Shown here in pieces: positions 12,730 through 22,900 of a DNA stretch of 64,000 nucleotides. Made by a program: the position numbers and the translations under genes. Positions within the stretch are counted from its first letter, which is position 1; every line of letters begins with the position of its first letter. This DNA is from Macrothele yani (taxonomy: Eukaryota; Arthropoda; Arachnida; Araneae; Macrothelidae): the NCBI GenBank assembly GCA_039090855.1, contig CM077027.1:103830424-103894423 (forward strand), read 5' to 3'. The notes under the pieces were generated by a model. It did no database searches and had not been told where the DNA came from. It worked only from the letters and a program-made list of their open reading frames with translations.

Positions 12730-13617
12730 TATAAAGATTGTTTTAAAAAATTTTCAAATTTTTTGGAGTGTCGCATTTTGAAAAAATCAAAATTTTAATT
12801 TTAAAATTTAAAATTTTTTAGTCTTATTCCTTATGGTGTTGTACATCAAATAGAAGAGCATAAAAAATACTATAAAAAAGATAAGTTTCCCATCTCTCTA
12901 TCTTAATTAGGGGAGCTGCAATCACAATTTAAAAACATATCAATCTTCCGATTTTGGGGTGTTTTGGGACATTTTCTATAGCTGTATTTTCAAAACCGGA
13001 GTGTATATGACGATGAAATTTGGTATTTTTCGTAATCTATATAGAGGCCACCTATGCACCAAATTTCATTAAAATCTGAGATGGTGAAGTAAAAAATGTC
13101 TTCAAATTGTGTTTAGTTGATACGTAATCACTCTGATGGAATTGCCTAGGAATAGCCCAGACCTTAACCTCATCAAAAATCTATGGAGCCGACTAAAGAG
13201 ACTTGTTAGTCAGAGAAGCAACCCAGCAATAATACCCAATTGATAGAAGCTATAATTCAATCTTGGTTTCACATTATAACAGCTGCAAAACTAAAAAACT
13301 TGGTTCACTCCATGGGAAGGTTTTGTAAAGCCGTAATTAATGCTAAAGGTTACCCAACTAAGTATTAACTGACATGGTGAGAATTTTTGTATATCTCATT
13401 TTTTCTAGGTGTTTTACTTTTCTTCTTCATAACTGCTGTTCTAATACAAAATGCTTCATAAAAGTTATTGCATTACTTTCTTGATGAAATTATCTTTCCA
13501 TTGATATATAATTTTATGGTATTACTCCAAAAAAAAAAAAAAAAGTGGTGTTATGAGTCGTCAAACCTCAAAAATACACTATTTCCAAAAGGTTTCCACA
13601 ATTTTGGCCACTACTTG

Positions 13618-14540
13618 TAGTTATAAATTATGATAATATTTGTTTCTTTATTTTTGTATATCAGCAAGTCTTTGTTCGTGAGGAAATGTTAAATTATAAC
13701 TATTGTATTACTAGGTGAATTTTGCATTTAGGTTTTTACCTGTTATGCAGTAATTACATGGTTTTATTATTTGAGGTTGGATGTATTTGCATACTTTCCT
13801 TATTCTGTTCCTCCTCTACACACATTTGCTTTTTAAAGGGAATAAGTGACCAGATGAACAAGTGATGAGAAGTTTAAAGGGAATATACGACCAGATAAAC
13901 AAGCAGTATTGCTTCATAATTTCATTTAGTAAATATGAACATAAGATTAGGTTTACCAGATGTGTTTTTGGTTTAAGAGTTCCTCTGTTCACCTCGGCAT
14001 CATTAGATTCGATTCATTGCTGTGTTCTCATTCCGAATATGTCTTTTGTTGCATCCCACTTGCAGCTTTTCAAGATTTCTGGCATTAAGACATTTTTGGG
14101 CCAAACCTGATTCACTCCTTTGTTTCACCGTACATATCCAGTTCTTGTTGGAAACTTCGTTGGCAATTAGAAATTTTGAACAGGTCCCTGCACTTGTCAG
14201 AATTGAAATGAAAGTTTGCATATTTAGTTGCTCATATGATAAAACAGTTATTTTAAAATGTAATAAACCTACAAAGACATCAAAGACTTTTTTTATGTAT
14301 TGGAATACTTTAGATGAACTAAAATTTACATCATTTTCTCTAAGTAGCACTACTGTTCTTGGATGCATTTCGTGCAGCAGTCTTCACTGGCATTTTCAAA
14401 TCAGAATAAACAACAAAATAAAACATCATTAATACTGCATAAACAATCAGGCCAATCCAGGTTTGGAAAATATCAAAATAATAGTGCTTCATCACAAGTT
14501 ACATGAAATACTAATGGCAGAAACAATATAGAGAGAGAAG
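13618..14540. other. Intronic or intergenic DNA
   Basis: No confident gene. Overlapping open frames on both strands at about 14003-14432 (121 codons minus, 136 codons plus) have no recognised motif and no clear splice sites. The region contains AT-rich sequence and no inverted repeats that I could see. Confidence 0.4.
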
Positions 14541-14542
14541 AC

Positions 14543-14652
14543 CAAAAATATAGATTGTGATATTGATATGAAGTAGCTACTCAGATTGTAATAGACTCAA
14601 TCTATATAAATATTTTGTATATAGATTGTAATATTGATATGAAGTACCCGAC
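14543..14652 (+). repeat. Short direct repeats around 'gatattgatatgaagta'
   Basis: The block 'gattgtgatattgatatg' recurs as 'gattgtaatattgatatg' about 75 bases later, with related 'agattgtaatagac' between. Confidence 0.6.
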
Positions 14653-14865
14653 TCACCAGATATTGCTCCATCGGACTATTTTCTGTTCCCAAACCTTAAA
14701 AAAAAGTTTGAAAGGGAAGCTTTTTTCGAATGATTCGAAAGTGATGTTAGTAGCAGAGCAGTATTTGAGTTATCAGACCTCATGCATTTTTTTTTGGAAG
14801 GGTTAAAGAAACTCCAGAAACTCTGTGCCAAGTGTGTTGAACTTCGGGGTGAATATGTGGAATAG
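14645..14865 (+). pseudogene. mariner-type transposase C-terminal remnant
   Basis: The frame reads SPDIAPSDYFLFPNLKK, the third catalytic Asp block of mariner enzymes. After a frame change come KGLKKLQKLCAKC and VELRGEYVE followed by a stop, which match the usual C-terminus of this family. Only about 75 codons remain and the family differs from the two mariners at 5297 and 40382. No terminal repeats remain. Confidence 0.8.
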
Positions 14866-15169
14866 TCTGTAAGTTTCATGGCTCTAGCCAATTTCCTTCT
14901 TGGTGAAAATGAGAACTTATCATCATCTCTCATAGGAACTCATAAATCAAAAACTCCTCTGGTAAATCTAACCTTATGTTCATATTTGCTAAATAAAATT
15001 TTGAAGTATTAAAAAAAAATTACAAAATCATACTTTTTTATCTGATCATTTATTCCATTTAAAAAGCTAATGTACATAAAGAACATAATAAGGAAAGTAT
15101 GCTAGTACTTCAAATCTTAAAAAATAAATAAATCTGTATGTGACAATTTTTTTCTTCTTTTCCTTGTAG

Positions 15170-15349
15170 GAATATGAACGGCCAAAACATTACAAGGCAC
15201 AAGAACAGACAAAACAAAAAGCTGTGGCAAATAGGAAGTACACACAAGCAGAAATTAAGACTGAGCCTGAAGAGTCAGTTACTACTGTTTGTGGTGAATG
15301 TGAAAACTGTATACGTAGAGAAGATTGTGGGGAGTGTGAAAATTGTTTG
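15170..15349 (+). CDS. Host gene exon: first half of a CXXC zinc finger
   Basis: A 180-base exon follows a good acceptor (pyrimidine-rich tract ending 'ttccttgtag') and precedes a GT donor ('ttg|gtaaat'). It is open in phase 0 at both ends and codes for 60 residues. The last 20 residues read CGECENCIRREDCGECENCL, the CxxCxxC-x4-CxxCxxC pattern of CXXC zinc fingers that bind CpG-containing DNA in KMT2, CFP1, KDM2, DNMT1, MBD1 and TET proteins. The upstream part is Lys/Glu-rich and charged and includes IKTEPEE, resembling a SUMO-acceptor consensus. The domain would be completed by the exon at 44212-44280. The gene identity cannot be decided from this. It does not look like a transposon. Confidence 0.82.
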
Positions 15350-16160
15350 GTAAATTAATTTCATTAAATGCTGTTAACTTGTGAAAAGTAGTAACATTTT
15401 TATTTGTTAACCATCCATGCAACATTAAAATATTTTTTTACAATTCAGTGTTGTATCAATGCCCAGCATATGCCATATTTTTATGAAATCAAATTTTCAG
15501 TGCATTAGCTTTCTCACCTAATGTACATCTTCCTGTTCTTTGCCAAGGTCAGAGCCTCAGAAATTTAGTTCTGGACATGGAAATGATGTTTATATATGCT
15601 CCTGTCATTTGCATTTTCCTAATAGCTCAGCAGCTTGATTTGTACTGGTGTTCAGTAATGCTAGCTGCAATCAGATGCTGTAGGACGGTGTGGATTTCAT
15701 TTTGCAGTGTGCGTATTGTTGGGAATTTTTTAGTACACTGCTGTTACAGTTATGCTAGCTGGCACTCGCACACTTATTCATCACAGTGAGTCTTCTTGTC
15801 TAACATGTAAAATCATCATGAGTTTTGACTGCTGTCAAATTTCTTCCGTGCAAAGAGATACTGGATCTAAGCTCATAATCCCTATGACCCAACCAACAAC
15901 TCCATATAAATCTCGTCAACAACAAAGGCTAATCAACTTCTTAAAAGTTTTCCAGTTTGACGATTAGTTTTCTTCATTTCTTCTGTTCAATTTCAGTAAT
16001 AGTGAAAATCCTGTTGAAAAATCTTACACAGGGTTTGTATAGATCTTTAAATTCTGGATAAGTTCTGAAATTTTATTTTTTTGTATCTTCTGAGAAGTTG
16101 AATATTTGTATTTTATAAAAAAATAATGTGAACAAAAAGGAATTTAAGAATTTATATATA
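15350..16160 (+). other. Start of the long CXXC intron
   Basis: The donor lies at 15350. Only short open frames occur and no element ends were seen. It ends at the 'tatatata' before the transposon at 16161. Confidence 0.5.
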
Positions 16161-17065
16161 CAGGGCGGTAATAAAGTAACTTGGCCTATTTACGAGCCTC
16201 TAGTGACCACAGTTTTTGACGAATTGGGTTGAGATTTAGGATTTAGACGTTTAAAGATATGTGCTAGAGATTTATGCTGATAAAATGAATCGTGCTCTCG
16301 CGGTTACGGTGTCAGCTCACGATTTACGGAAATTTCCAATGACAGCACCCACTTTGTGATATCTCATTGTGATTAGCACCTTAAAAAACAACAAATGGCA
16401 TTAACAGTTTCTTTCTAGCCCTAAAAGCCACTGAGCAATAGCACTTTCAAACGAGAAGAGAAGTAACAGCAAAAGAGGGAAAAAGTAAAAAAGAAACGTT
16501 GACATCCTTTCGTCACTCATTTGCATTATGTCTGCAGCAGTGATGATGCACGTCATTTCCATAAATCACCGTCGCTTATCATGAAACATTCAATTGGCAA
16601 ACACAGTTTCTTTTACGTCTTCGCAACCAGTTCCGATAAATAGCATTGATGGCTTGAAGTTGAGTCAGTATCGTGTCTGAGTGTGTAGGAGAACAAGATG
16701 AGAGTTTCCACTAAACATCATGGAGAATTGGTCAAGCTCTATTACACTAATGGTTGTAATGCTGTAGAGGCATTGTGCGTTTTTCATCGAATCTATAACT
16801 TACGTCGGCGTCCATGCTCTATTCAAGCTGTGCATGTCTCGGTGTGTAAATTTGAAGATGTGGGGTGCACATGCGATAGACCTTGAGCTGGACGACCTTC
16901 CATTCCAGTTGAACTTGTTGCTGAAGTGCATCACACGATTAATGACGATGGTCATGCAACTGCTCATGGTGCTTCTCGCATTGTGTATGTTCCTAAAACT
17001 ACGGTCTTAAAGATTCTTTGATCGGTGCTCTAGATGTACCGGTACCATCAAGTCCAAATGTTGCA

Positions 17066-17276
17066 AGGCACAGTGGTCTAAGTGCTGGTGCTTGTAACCA
17101 TTAATCAGAGATGGGTTCAGGTTCAAATCCTGGTGAAGCATGGATGTTGTGTTTGTCTTACGGCACTGGCTCTCTCCCTTCCCTGGAGTCAGTGGCCCTT
17201 AATTAGGGACGGGCGACTACTGATAGCCCACTGAGTTGCTCACAGTGGTTGTTAAACCTTCAATCAAAAAACAAAA
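17066..17276 (+). mobile_element. tRNA-derived SINE
   Basis: The 5' part carries a Pol III A box (TGGTCTAAGTG at ~17073) and B box (GGTTCAAATCC at ~17120) with tRNA-like spacing, followed by a ~130 base body and an A-rich tail ending near 17276. Imperfect 11-base duplications ('aaatgttgcaa' before, 'aaatgttttaa' after) flank it. It interrupts the mariner-like transposase. Confidence 0.88.
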
Positions 17277-17719
17277 AAATGTTTTAAGGGAATGACTACC
17301 AGTTATGTTTGGAATTTGCGAATGAATTTTTAATAAGATGTGACAGTGTCAACAGCTGACCACTGCACATACTGTGGACTGACAAAGCACATTTCACCTT
17401 AACTAGCAAAGTGAACTCTAAAAACTGTGTGCATTGGGCAGACAAACATCCCCATGATTTGTTACTTCCCTTACAGGAAGCCAGAATGACTGTGTAGTGC
17501 AGCATCACAAGCACTTTCATTCTAGGCTTTTATTCTACTTCTTTGAACAAGTGACCCCTCATAGGTTACGGACGTGTACTGTTCTGTAATGGGTGCTTGC
17601 TACACAGCAATGTTAACAAATTATGTCATTCCAGAGCTTCATCAATGACGTGTAATATCTGATGTCATTTGGATGCAAGATGGTGCTCCATTACATGTCA
17701 GCAAATGTGTCAAACAATA

Positions 17720-18101
17720 GTAAATAGTAACACTGTACTAGTGATCAGATTTATTGGCGTAGGAAGTAGACACATTAGCGTTTCCAAGCTTTCACACATG
17801 TTAGACATCAACCAGTTTCTCTCTAACTTCTTTGAAAAAGCCATCTGGTTGTAAACACAGAAATACTTTTAAGATATCTTTAGTGATAACCCAAGTACGT
17901 GAGCTTCACTTATTTGACATTCTAAGTTTCCAATAACATGTTGAAATGTCATTTTTGACGAAAAACAAGAGTCCTTTATGAATCTGGTTGATGTGCGAAA
18001 GCTTAGAAATGCTAATGTGTCTACTTCCTATGCCAATAAATCGGATCACTAGTACAGTGTTACTATTTACTACTTAATTGGTGTACTGTTCCTCATTATC
18101 A
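17720..18101. mobile_element. Palindromic element flanked by a 16-base duplication
   Basis: Arms 17718-17790 and 18000-18072 are inverted copies of about 70 bases (from 'tagtaaatagtaacactg'). The 16-base block 'aatgtgtcaaacaata' occurs at 17704-17719 and again at 18102-18117. The segment between also includes a 29-base tail outside the right arm. Removing the segment plus one copy joins the transposase frame (KCVKQ to FEQHFGN), so the whole interval is one insertion. Confidence 0.8.
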
Positions 18102-18339
18102 ATGTGTCAAACAATAATTTGAACAGCACTTTGGTAACAGAATTATACCTTTCCATTTTGCATTTCCATGGCCACCACAGTCTTCAGATCTAACACCAAA
18201 GGATTTCTGGCTCTGGGGATTTCTAGAATCAAAAGTGTACAAAGATAATCCAAGAACTTTGTCTGAACTGAAAGAAGTAATTAAATGAGAATTTTTTCAT
18301 ATTCCATGTAACATGTTGCATGCTTTGGTAATGTCTATG

Positions 18340-18545
18340 ATTCCCTGCATGCACTCTGTCATTGCCTGTGATGGCAGACACATCCAGCATTTGTATTCTT
18401 TTATTGAATGTGCTGATGCAGACACATTCATTAAAAGAATAAAAATGCTGGATGTTTTGAATGTGCTAATGGCAGACACATTCATTAAAATAATACAAAT
18501 GCTGGATGTATTGAATGTGCTGATGGCAGACACATCCAGCACATT
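18340..18545 (+). repeat. Tandem repeat with partly inverted units (~65 bp)
   Basis: Units contain 'gatggcagacacat' followed by 'ccagca' or 'tcattaaa' and 'aatgctggatg'. Successive units also pair as inverted repeats ('agacacatccagcatttg' against 'caaatgctggatg'). Confidence 0.75.
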
Positions 18546-18882
18546 CGGTTTCTTTTTGACTTTCTTTCCTCTTTTGTTGTTACTTCTCATCTCATTTGAA
18601 AGTGCTATTGCTCAGTGGCTTTTAGGGCTAGAAAGAAACTGTTAATGCCATTTGCAGATTTTTAAGGTGCTGGTCACAATGAGATATCACAAAGTCGGTG
18701 TTGCCATTGGAAATTTCCGTAATTCGTGAGCTGACATTATAACCATGAGAGCATGACTCATTTCATCTGCATAAATCTCGAGTGCATATCTTTAAATGTC
18801 TAAATCCCAAATCTCGTCCCAATTCGTCAAAAAACCGGTCACTGGAGGCTCGTGAATAGGCGAAGTTACTTTATGACCACCC

Positions 18883-18884
<2 letters not shown>

Positions 18885-18916
<32 letters not shown>
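18885..18916 (+). repeat. (TG)n(TA)n microsatellite
   Basis: A TG run passes into a TA run and forms the junction between the mariner-like element and the LINE tail. Confidence 0.9.
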
Positions 18917-18917
<1 letters not shown>

Positions 18918-21900
18918 CATCATCATCATCATCATCATTGTCAACCATTATCAATCCACTGCTGGACGAAGGTCTCCCCAAGTTTCCTCCACAACGGTCT
19001 GTCTTGTGCCAGTCTCCTCCATGTCACCCCTGCATACTTTCGAATTTCATCCACCCATCTCCCATGTGGTCTTCTTCTGGGTCTTTTCCTGTCCCTTGGA
19101 ATCCAATCTAAAATTTCGGCTGTCCATCGATGATCTGTCCTTCTGGCAGTATGTCCAGCCCATTGCCATTTCAGGGATTTAACTCTGATCATGATGTCTT
19201 CCACTCTTGTCATTTTTCGGATCCACGAGTTCCTCTTCTTATCTCTCCTGGTTACACCAAGCATGCACCTCTCCATGCTTCTTTGAGTTGTCTGCAGCCT
19301 TTGTATGTCTCTTTTAGTTAAGGTCCACGTCTCTGCACCATACGTAAGCACTGGAAGGATGCATTGATCAAACACTTTTCTTTTAAGACATAATGGCATA
19401 TTGCTCTTGAAAATTATGCTGTTTCTTCCAAAAGCTCTCCAGGCAAGTTTTGTACGCCGATTAATTTCTTCATCAATGTGACCCTCACTTGATATCTGCT
19501 GTCCAAGATAAACGTACGTGTCTGTTATCTCCAGCTTTTCTCCATCAATCGATAAATCTTCATTTCTTGTAAAAGCATTGAACATCACTTTTGTCTTCTG
19601 AAAGTTCATTTTTAATCCCACTTCTTTACTCTTGTCAGCAAGTTCCTGGATCATACTCTGCAGCTCTGATGGGGTAGTTGCAAAAATGACTACGTCATCA
19701 GCAAAACGAAGGTGGGTTAGATAATCTCCATTAATCTTTATCCCCTTGTTTTCCCAGCTCAGCGACTGAAAAACACCCTCCAATGTGGCATTAAAGAGCT
19801 TCGGAGATATGGTGTCACCTTGTCTCACTCCCTTCCAATTTTTACGTGTGTTGTATTTTCAAACAGCCGAATCTTTGCACTTGCATTTTCATAGATGTTA
19901 TTAATAATATTAATGTATGCATCTTCAATACCGCAGGATTTCAGAGCCATTGTAACTGCTGATGGTTTCACCGAATCAAAGGCTTTTTCATAATCGATAA
20001 AAGCCATGCACAATGGAAGTTCATATTCCCTCGCTCTTTCAATTAGTTCTCTCAGCACGTGGATATGATCTATTGTGCTGTAGCCACTCCTGAATCCAGC
20101 TTGTTCTCTCGGTTGAGCCATGTCCAGTGTTACCTTTAAGCGGTATGAAAGAACTTTAGTGAAGATTTTATAAACTACTGATAGGAGGCTGATAGGTCTG
20201 TAGTTTCCGAGATCCTCAATGTCACCTTTCTTATGTAGCAGGATCATTGTAGCGGTGTTCCAATCCTCAGGAATCTTTCCTTCATTAAGGCATCGAGTGA
20301 AAATTTGGGCGAGTACTGTTTCGATTTCTCCACTTGCTTCTTGTATGATGTCTACAGTAATTCCATCTTCTCCTGGAGCTTTCCCCCGCTTCATGTTCTT
20401 GATTGCATGTGCAACTTCTGCTGGAAGGACTGGAGGAACTCTGGTACTGGTATCTTTCATGATGTCTGGAGTGCATGTATCGTCCCTTTCATATAATTTG
20501 GAGTAGAAATCTTTCACTCTTGTCAAAATTTTGCCTCTATTTCTTGTTACAGAACCATCTTCTTTTCTCAGTGCCATAATCTGTTTTCTTCCCTTACTGA
20601 GATGTCCCTTTGCTATCTTTAGGCTTTGGTTGTTTTCAATTGCTTTCCTCACTAGTTCACAGTTGAATTTTCTTACGTCTTCAGTGATACTTTTTCTTAC
20701 TGTCTTGCATAGCTCTATATATTCCACTTTGGAAGTCACATCTTCTTTAGTTGTCCTCATCTCTCTTCTTTTTTGCATCAACATTTTCGTTTTTCCTGAT
20801 AATTTATTTACATGCAACTTGTTCTTAGACCCAGCTAATTTTGTTGCTGTTTCCATAAGAGCTTTGGTTACTTTTCTGTTAACTTCAGAGATGTCCACTT
20901 CTTCTGATGTTAGGCCTTCTAAAGCAGAGAACCTGTTCTTCAGTTCCAACTTGAAGGTATTATGGTGTTTTTTAAGGTTGGTTATGTCAATAGATTTTGT
21001 TTGTCTTATGAGCTTGCCACGTTCAAGTTTAGTGTTGAGGTGCATCTTACATCTCACCAATCTATGGTCACTACCTGTGTTGAACTTGTTTAGCACACTG
21101 CAGTCTTCTATGACGAATTTTTTGTTACACATAATAAAATCAATTTCACTTGTCGACCCATTTGGATGTCTCCAAGTCCATTTCCTGTGTGGCTTTTTCT
21201 TGAAAAAGGAGTTCAAGATGAAAAACCCTTCTGCCTCTGCAAACTCAACGAGAGTATTTCCACGCTGGTTTCTGTTGCCGTGACCAAATTTACCTACTGA
21301 AGTTTCATTCTGTTGCCGTTGCCCAATTTTTGCATTGAAATCTCCCATAATTATTTTCAAATGCTGCTTACCTTTATTATTTAGATGACAAATTTCCTCA
21401 TAAAATTCTTCAATTTCTTCTTCAGGATGACTTGTGGTGGGTGCATAAGTTTGAATAATCTGAGCCTGGTATCTTTTCGAGAGTTGGATAACAAGTCGTG
21501 CAGCTCTGTCAGAGGAACTTTCAACTTCTACAACTTTATCCTTCAGTTTCTTGTTTATTATAAATCCAACACCACTAGTTCTGCCAGTATCTGTCCCACG
21601 ATAGTAGAAGAGATGTCCACTTTTCAGTTCGATGAGATCTTCTCCTTTTCTCCTTACCTCACTTAGCCCCACGATGTCCCACTTGATCCTTTGTAGTTCC
21701 TCTTCCAATTCAAGAAGCCTTGAATCAGAAGATAGGGAGCGTCCATTGTACGTTGCCAAGGTCAGCATCAGATGGCAGCCTAGTCCGGTCCTCCGGGGAT
21801 TCTTAGCACCCTCTCCCTTCATGTCGCACTGGCCGCTGCCTTGGCCAGGTACATTCCAGCTGCCGGAGACTGAGGGCCAAGATTTAAGTTGTGGAGTCAT

Positions 21901-22110
21901 TTTGGAGGGGTTTGGCCATAACTCACCACGCTGGCCAAGCGGGTTGGTGAGTGTGGGATAGAATTTCCTCTAATCCCGATGGTATAGTTATACCGCTATT
22001 GGCGGTCGTCAGAGCCCCTTTAGTGGGAACAGGATGTACCACGAGAAGGCGGGGTTGACATTTGTCAAGGAGAGGCTGTGATGTTACGCATCACCTGACC
22101 TTACATCCCA
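18917..22110 (-). mobile_element. RTE-type LINE, copy 1
   Basis: Full-length by comparison with copy 2. The 5' end lies at the (TA)n tract near 22110 and the 3' end is an (ATG)n-type tail at 18917-18940, typical of RTE LINEs, which end in short repeats and lack a poly-A tail. It has a ~200 base 5' leader with a conserved 'gggatgtaaggtcaggtg' start. It lies head to head with copy 2. Confidence 0.93.
18941..21900 (-). pseudogene. RTE LINE polyprotein: endonuclease plus reverse transcriptase, one frameshift
   Basis: The first ~690 codons (21900-19825) are intact. After a basic leader comes an APE-type endonuclease with LATYNGRSL, WDIVGLSEVRRKG (catalytic Glu), MGDFNAKIG (Asp-x-Asn) and GSDHRLV (Asp-His). 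A linker is followed by reverse transcriptase blocks GNYRPISLL, EQAGFRSGYST and FIDYEKAFDSV. One base is missing near 19830-19838 relative to copy 2 just before VRQGDTISP, shifting the frame. The second part (19828-18941, 295 codons) carries LRFADDVVIFA (catalytic FADD), VYLGQQIS and the C-terminal GHTARRTDHRW region. Total ~985 residues is normal for RTE. The frameshift is the only break seen, so it is a recent copy. The ATG of MTPQLKSW lies at 21898-21900. In copy 2 the same frame opens six codons further upstream (MAKPSK before MTPQLKSW). Confidence 0.94.
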
Positions 22111-22594
22111 TATATATATATATATATATATATATACTAAAGAGCAAAACTGAAGACTAAGGAAAAAATTTTAGAATTTAAAACGAAGGGTGCAAAATAA
22201 CCTGAAAATCAAAACGCGCAACGCAGCAGTTTTGAAAATTCAGAATTCACATTCTATAAAGAAGATACCTAAGCAAAAAAATACATATATAATTTTGACT
22301 CACACCTAGTACAACATAGAAGAGGTTATGTATCTACCTGTGTGATCAAAAGGAAAAAAGATAAAAAAATAAAATAAAACAACTGAATGTAGAAGGTGTC
22401 GAGAATACTGAGCCTTGGCTTTATCAAGGACCAGCAAAAACTCTGCATTTTCTCACTTCCACATCACTTGATCAGACTTCCACATCACTTGATCATCACT
22501 TGATCACACAGGTAGATACATAACCTCTTCTATGTTGTACTAGGTGTGAGTCAAAATTATATATGTATTTTTTTGCTTAGGTATCTTCTTTATA

Positions 22595-22650
<56 letters not shown>

Positions 22651-22667
22651 GGGATGTACACACACGG

Positions 22668-22708
<41 letters not shown>
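22111..22708. repeat. Palindromic spacer between the two LINEs
   Basis: (TA)n tracts border it (22111-22135 and 22598-22705, the latter broken by CA tracts and the block 'gggatgta'). Arms 22252-22350 and 22500-22597 are near-perfect 98-base inverted copies (from 'attctataaagaagatacc') around a ~150 base centre. The centre includes two copies of 'acttccacatcacttgatca' and a stretch (22390-22460) matching the inverse of 31800-31875. Positions 22140-22250 resemble the inverse of 31975-32120. Confidence 0.88.
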
Positions 22709-22710
<2 letters not shown>

Positions 22711-22900
22711 GGGATGTAAGGTCAGGTGATGCGTAACATCACAGCCTCTCCTTGACAAATGTCAACCCCGCCTTCTCGTGGTACATCCTGTTCCCACTAA
22801 AGGGGCTCTGACGACCGCCAATAGCGGTATAACTATACCATCGGGATTAGAGGAAATTCTATCCCACACTCACCAACCCGCTTGGCCAGCGTGGTGAGTT

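Larger units (their letters stand above)
7333..13135 (+). mobile_element. Unclassified DNA transposon with ~700 bp inverted repeats
   Basis: The arms 7351-8070 and 11005-13120 are inverted copies of each other over about 700 bases once the Tc1 insertion at 11319-12729 is removed. Shared landmarks are 'gtatcaact', 'ccatctcagattttaatg', 'ctctatatag', 'gagatggg' and 'gaatttgta'. It lies inside the Tc1 transposase frame. 'ctg' is present at both junctions, but the exact ends and target duplication cannot be fixed. It encodes one large broken gene (8492-10817). I recognise the protein type from uncharacterised animal proteins but cannot name the superfamily. Confidence 0.88.
5214..13368 (+). pseudogene. 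Tc1-like transposase, broken and split by two insertions
   Basis: The N-terminal part begins at 5214 (MAQRVDWSPRKRCKIVLS, a paired-like DNA-binding start) and is cut by the mariner at codon ~28. It resumes after 6592 through an HTH region, then WSDET near 6970 (first catalytic Asp) and QQNSAPCH near 7262. Tc1 enzymes normally have QQDNAPCH there, so the second catalytic Asp appears lost. The frame is cut again at about 7332 and resumes at 13136 with RNSPDLNLIKNLW, where the usual catalytic Glu (PIENLW) reads Lys, and ends at TAA 13366-13368. A 20-base tandem duplication at 7088-7127 also breaks the frame. Two changed catalytic residues, a frameshift and stops make it inactive. Confidence 0.92.
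4741..13617 (+). mobile_element. Tc1-like transposon with nested insertions
   Basis: The element opens with 'cagtagtggccaaa' after a TA at 4739-4740. It closes with the inverted match 'ttttggccactacttg' before TA at 13618-13619. Inverted similarity extends roughly 150-190 bases inwards and includes 'ataacaccactttttttt' and a conserved stretch around 4835-4880 / 13475-13525. The 8.9 kb span comes from two insertions, a mariner at 5297-6590 and a long-TIR element at 7333-13135. Without them it would be about 1.8 kb, the usual Tc1 size. Confidence 0.92.
16698..18288 (+). pseudogene. mariner-like transposase, split by SINE and palindromic insert
   Basis: It begins MRVSTKHHGELVKLYYTNGC, an HTH of the type found in long-terminal-repeat mariner relatives, then AGRPSIPVELVAEVHHTIND. 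The SINE interrupts after ~17065. Translation resumes with LEFANEFLIRC and HILWTDKAHFTL (first catalytic Asp), WADKHPHD, then the QDGAPxH block as MQDGAPLH-like around 17670-17690 in a shifted frame. The palindromic insert interrupts at ~17718. It resumes near 18118 with FEQHFGN and WPPQSSDLTPKDFWLWG (third catalytic position), ending LSELKEVIK and TGA at 18286-18288. Many frameshifts and stops make it long dead. Confidence 0.88.
16161..18884 (+). mobile_element. mariner/Tc1-superfamily transposon with ~340 bp inverted repeats
   Basis: The left end is 'cagggcggtaataaagtaac' and the right end, inverted, is 'cagggtggtcataaagtaac'. The arms stay alignable for about 340 bases (16161-16500 and 18545-18884), through 'ggaaatttccaatg' and 'tagccctaaaagccactg'. 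The left flank is (TA)n and the right flank (TG)n(TA)n, so a TA duplication is possible but masked. Inside are a broken transposase, a tRNA-SINE (17066-17276), a palindromic insertion (17720-18101) and tandem repeats (18340-18545). Confidence 0.92.

Noticed and set aside
14003..14432. Overlapping 121- and 136-codon open frames on both strands
   Set aside because: No motif, no splice context and no repeat; listed only as unassigned.
18313..18645. Open frames with repeated MLDVLNVLMADT-like peptides
   Set aside because: They come from the ~65 base tandem repeat inside a dead transposon.
20219..21666. Long plus-strand open frames, the largest 250 codons
   Set aside because: They are antisense shadows of the LINE copy 1 coding region; the same frames appear antisense to copy 2.
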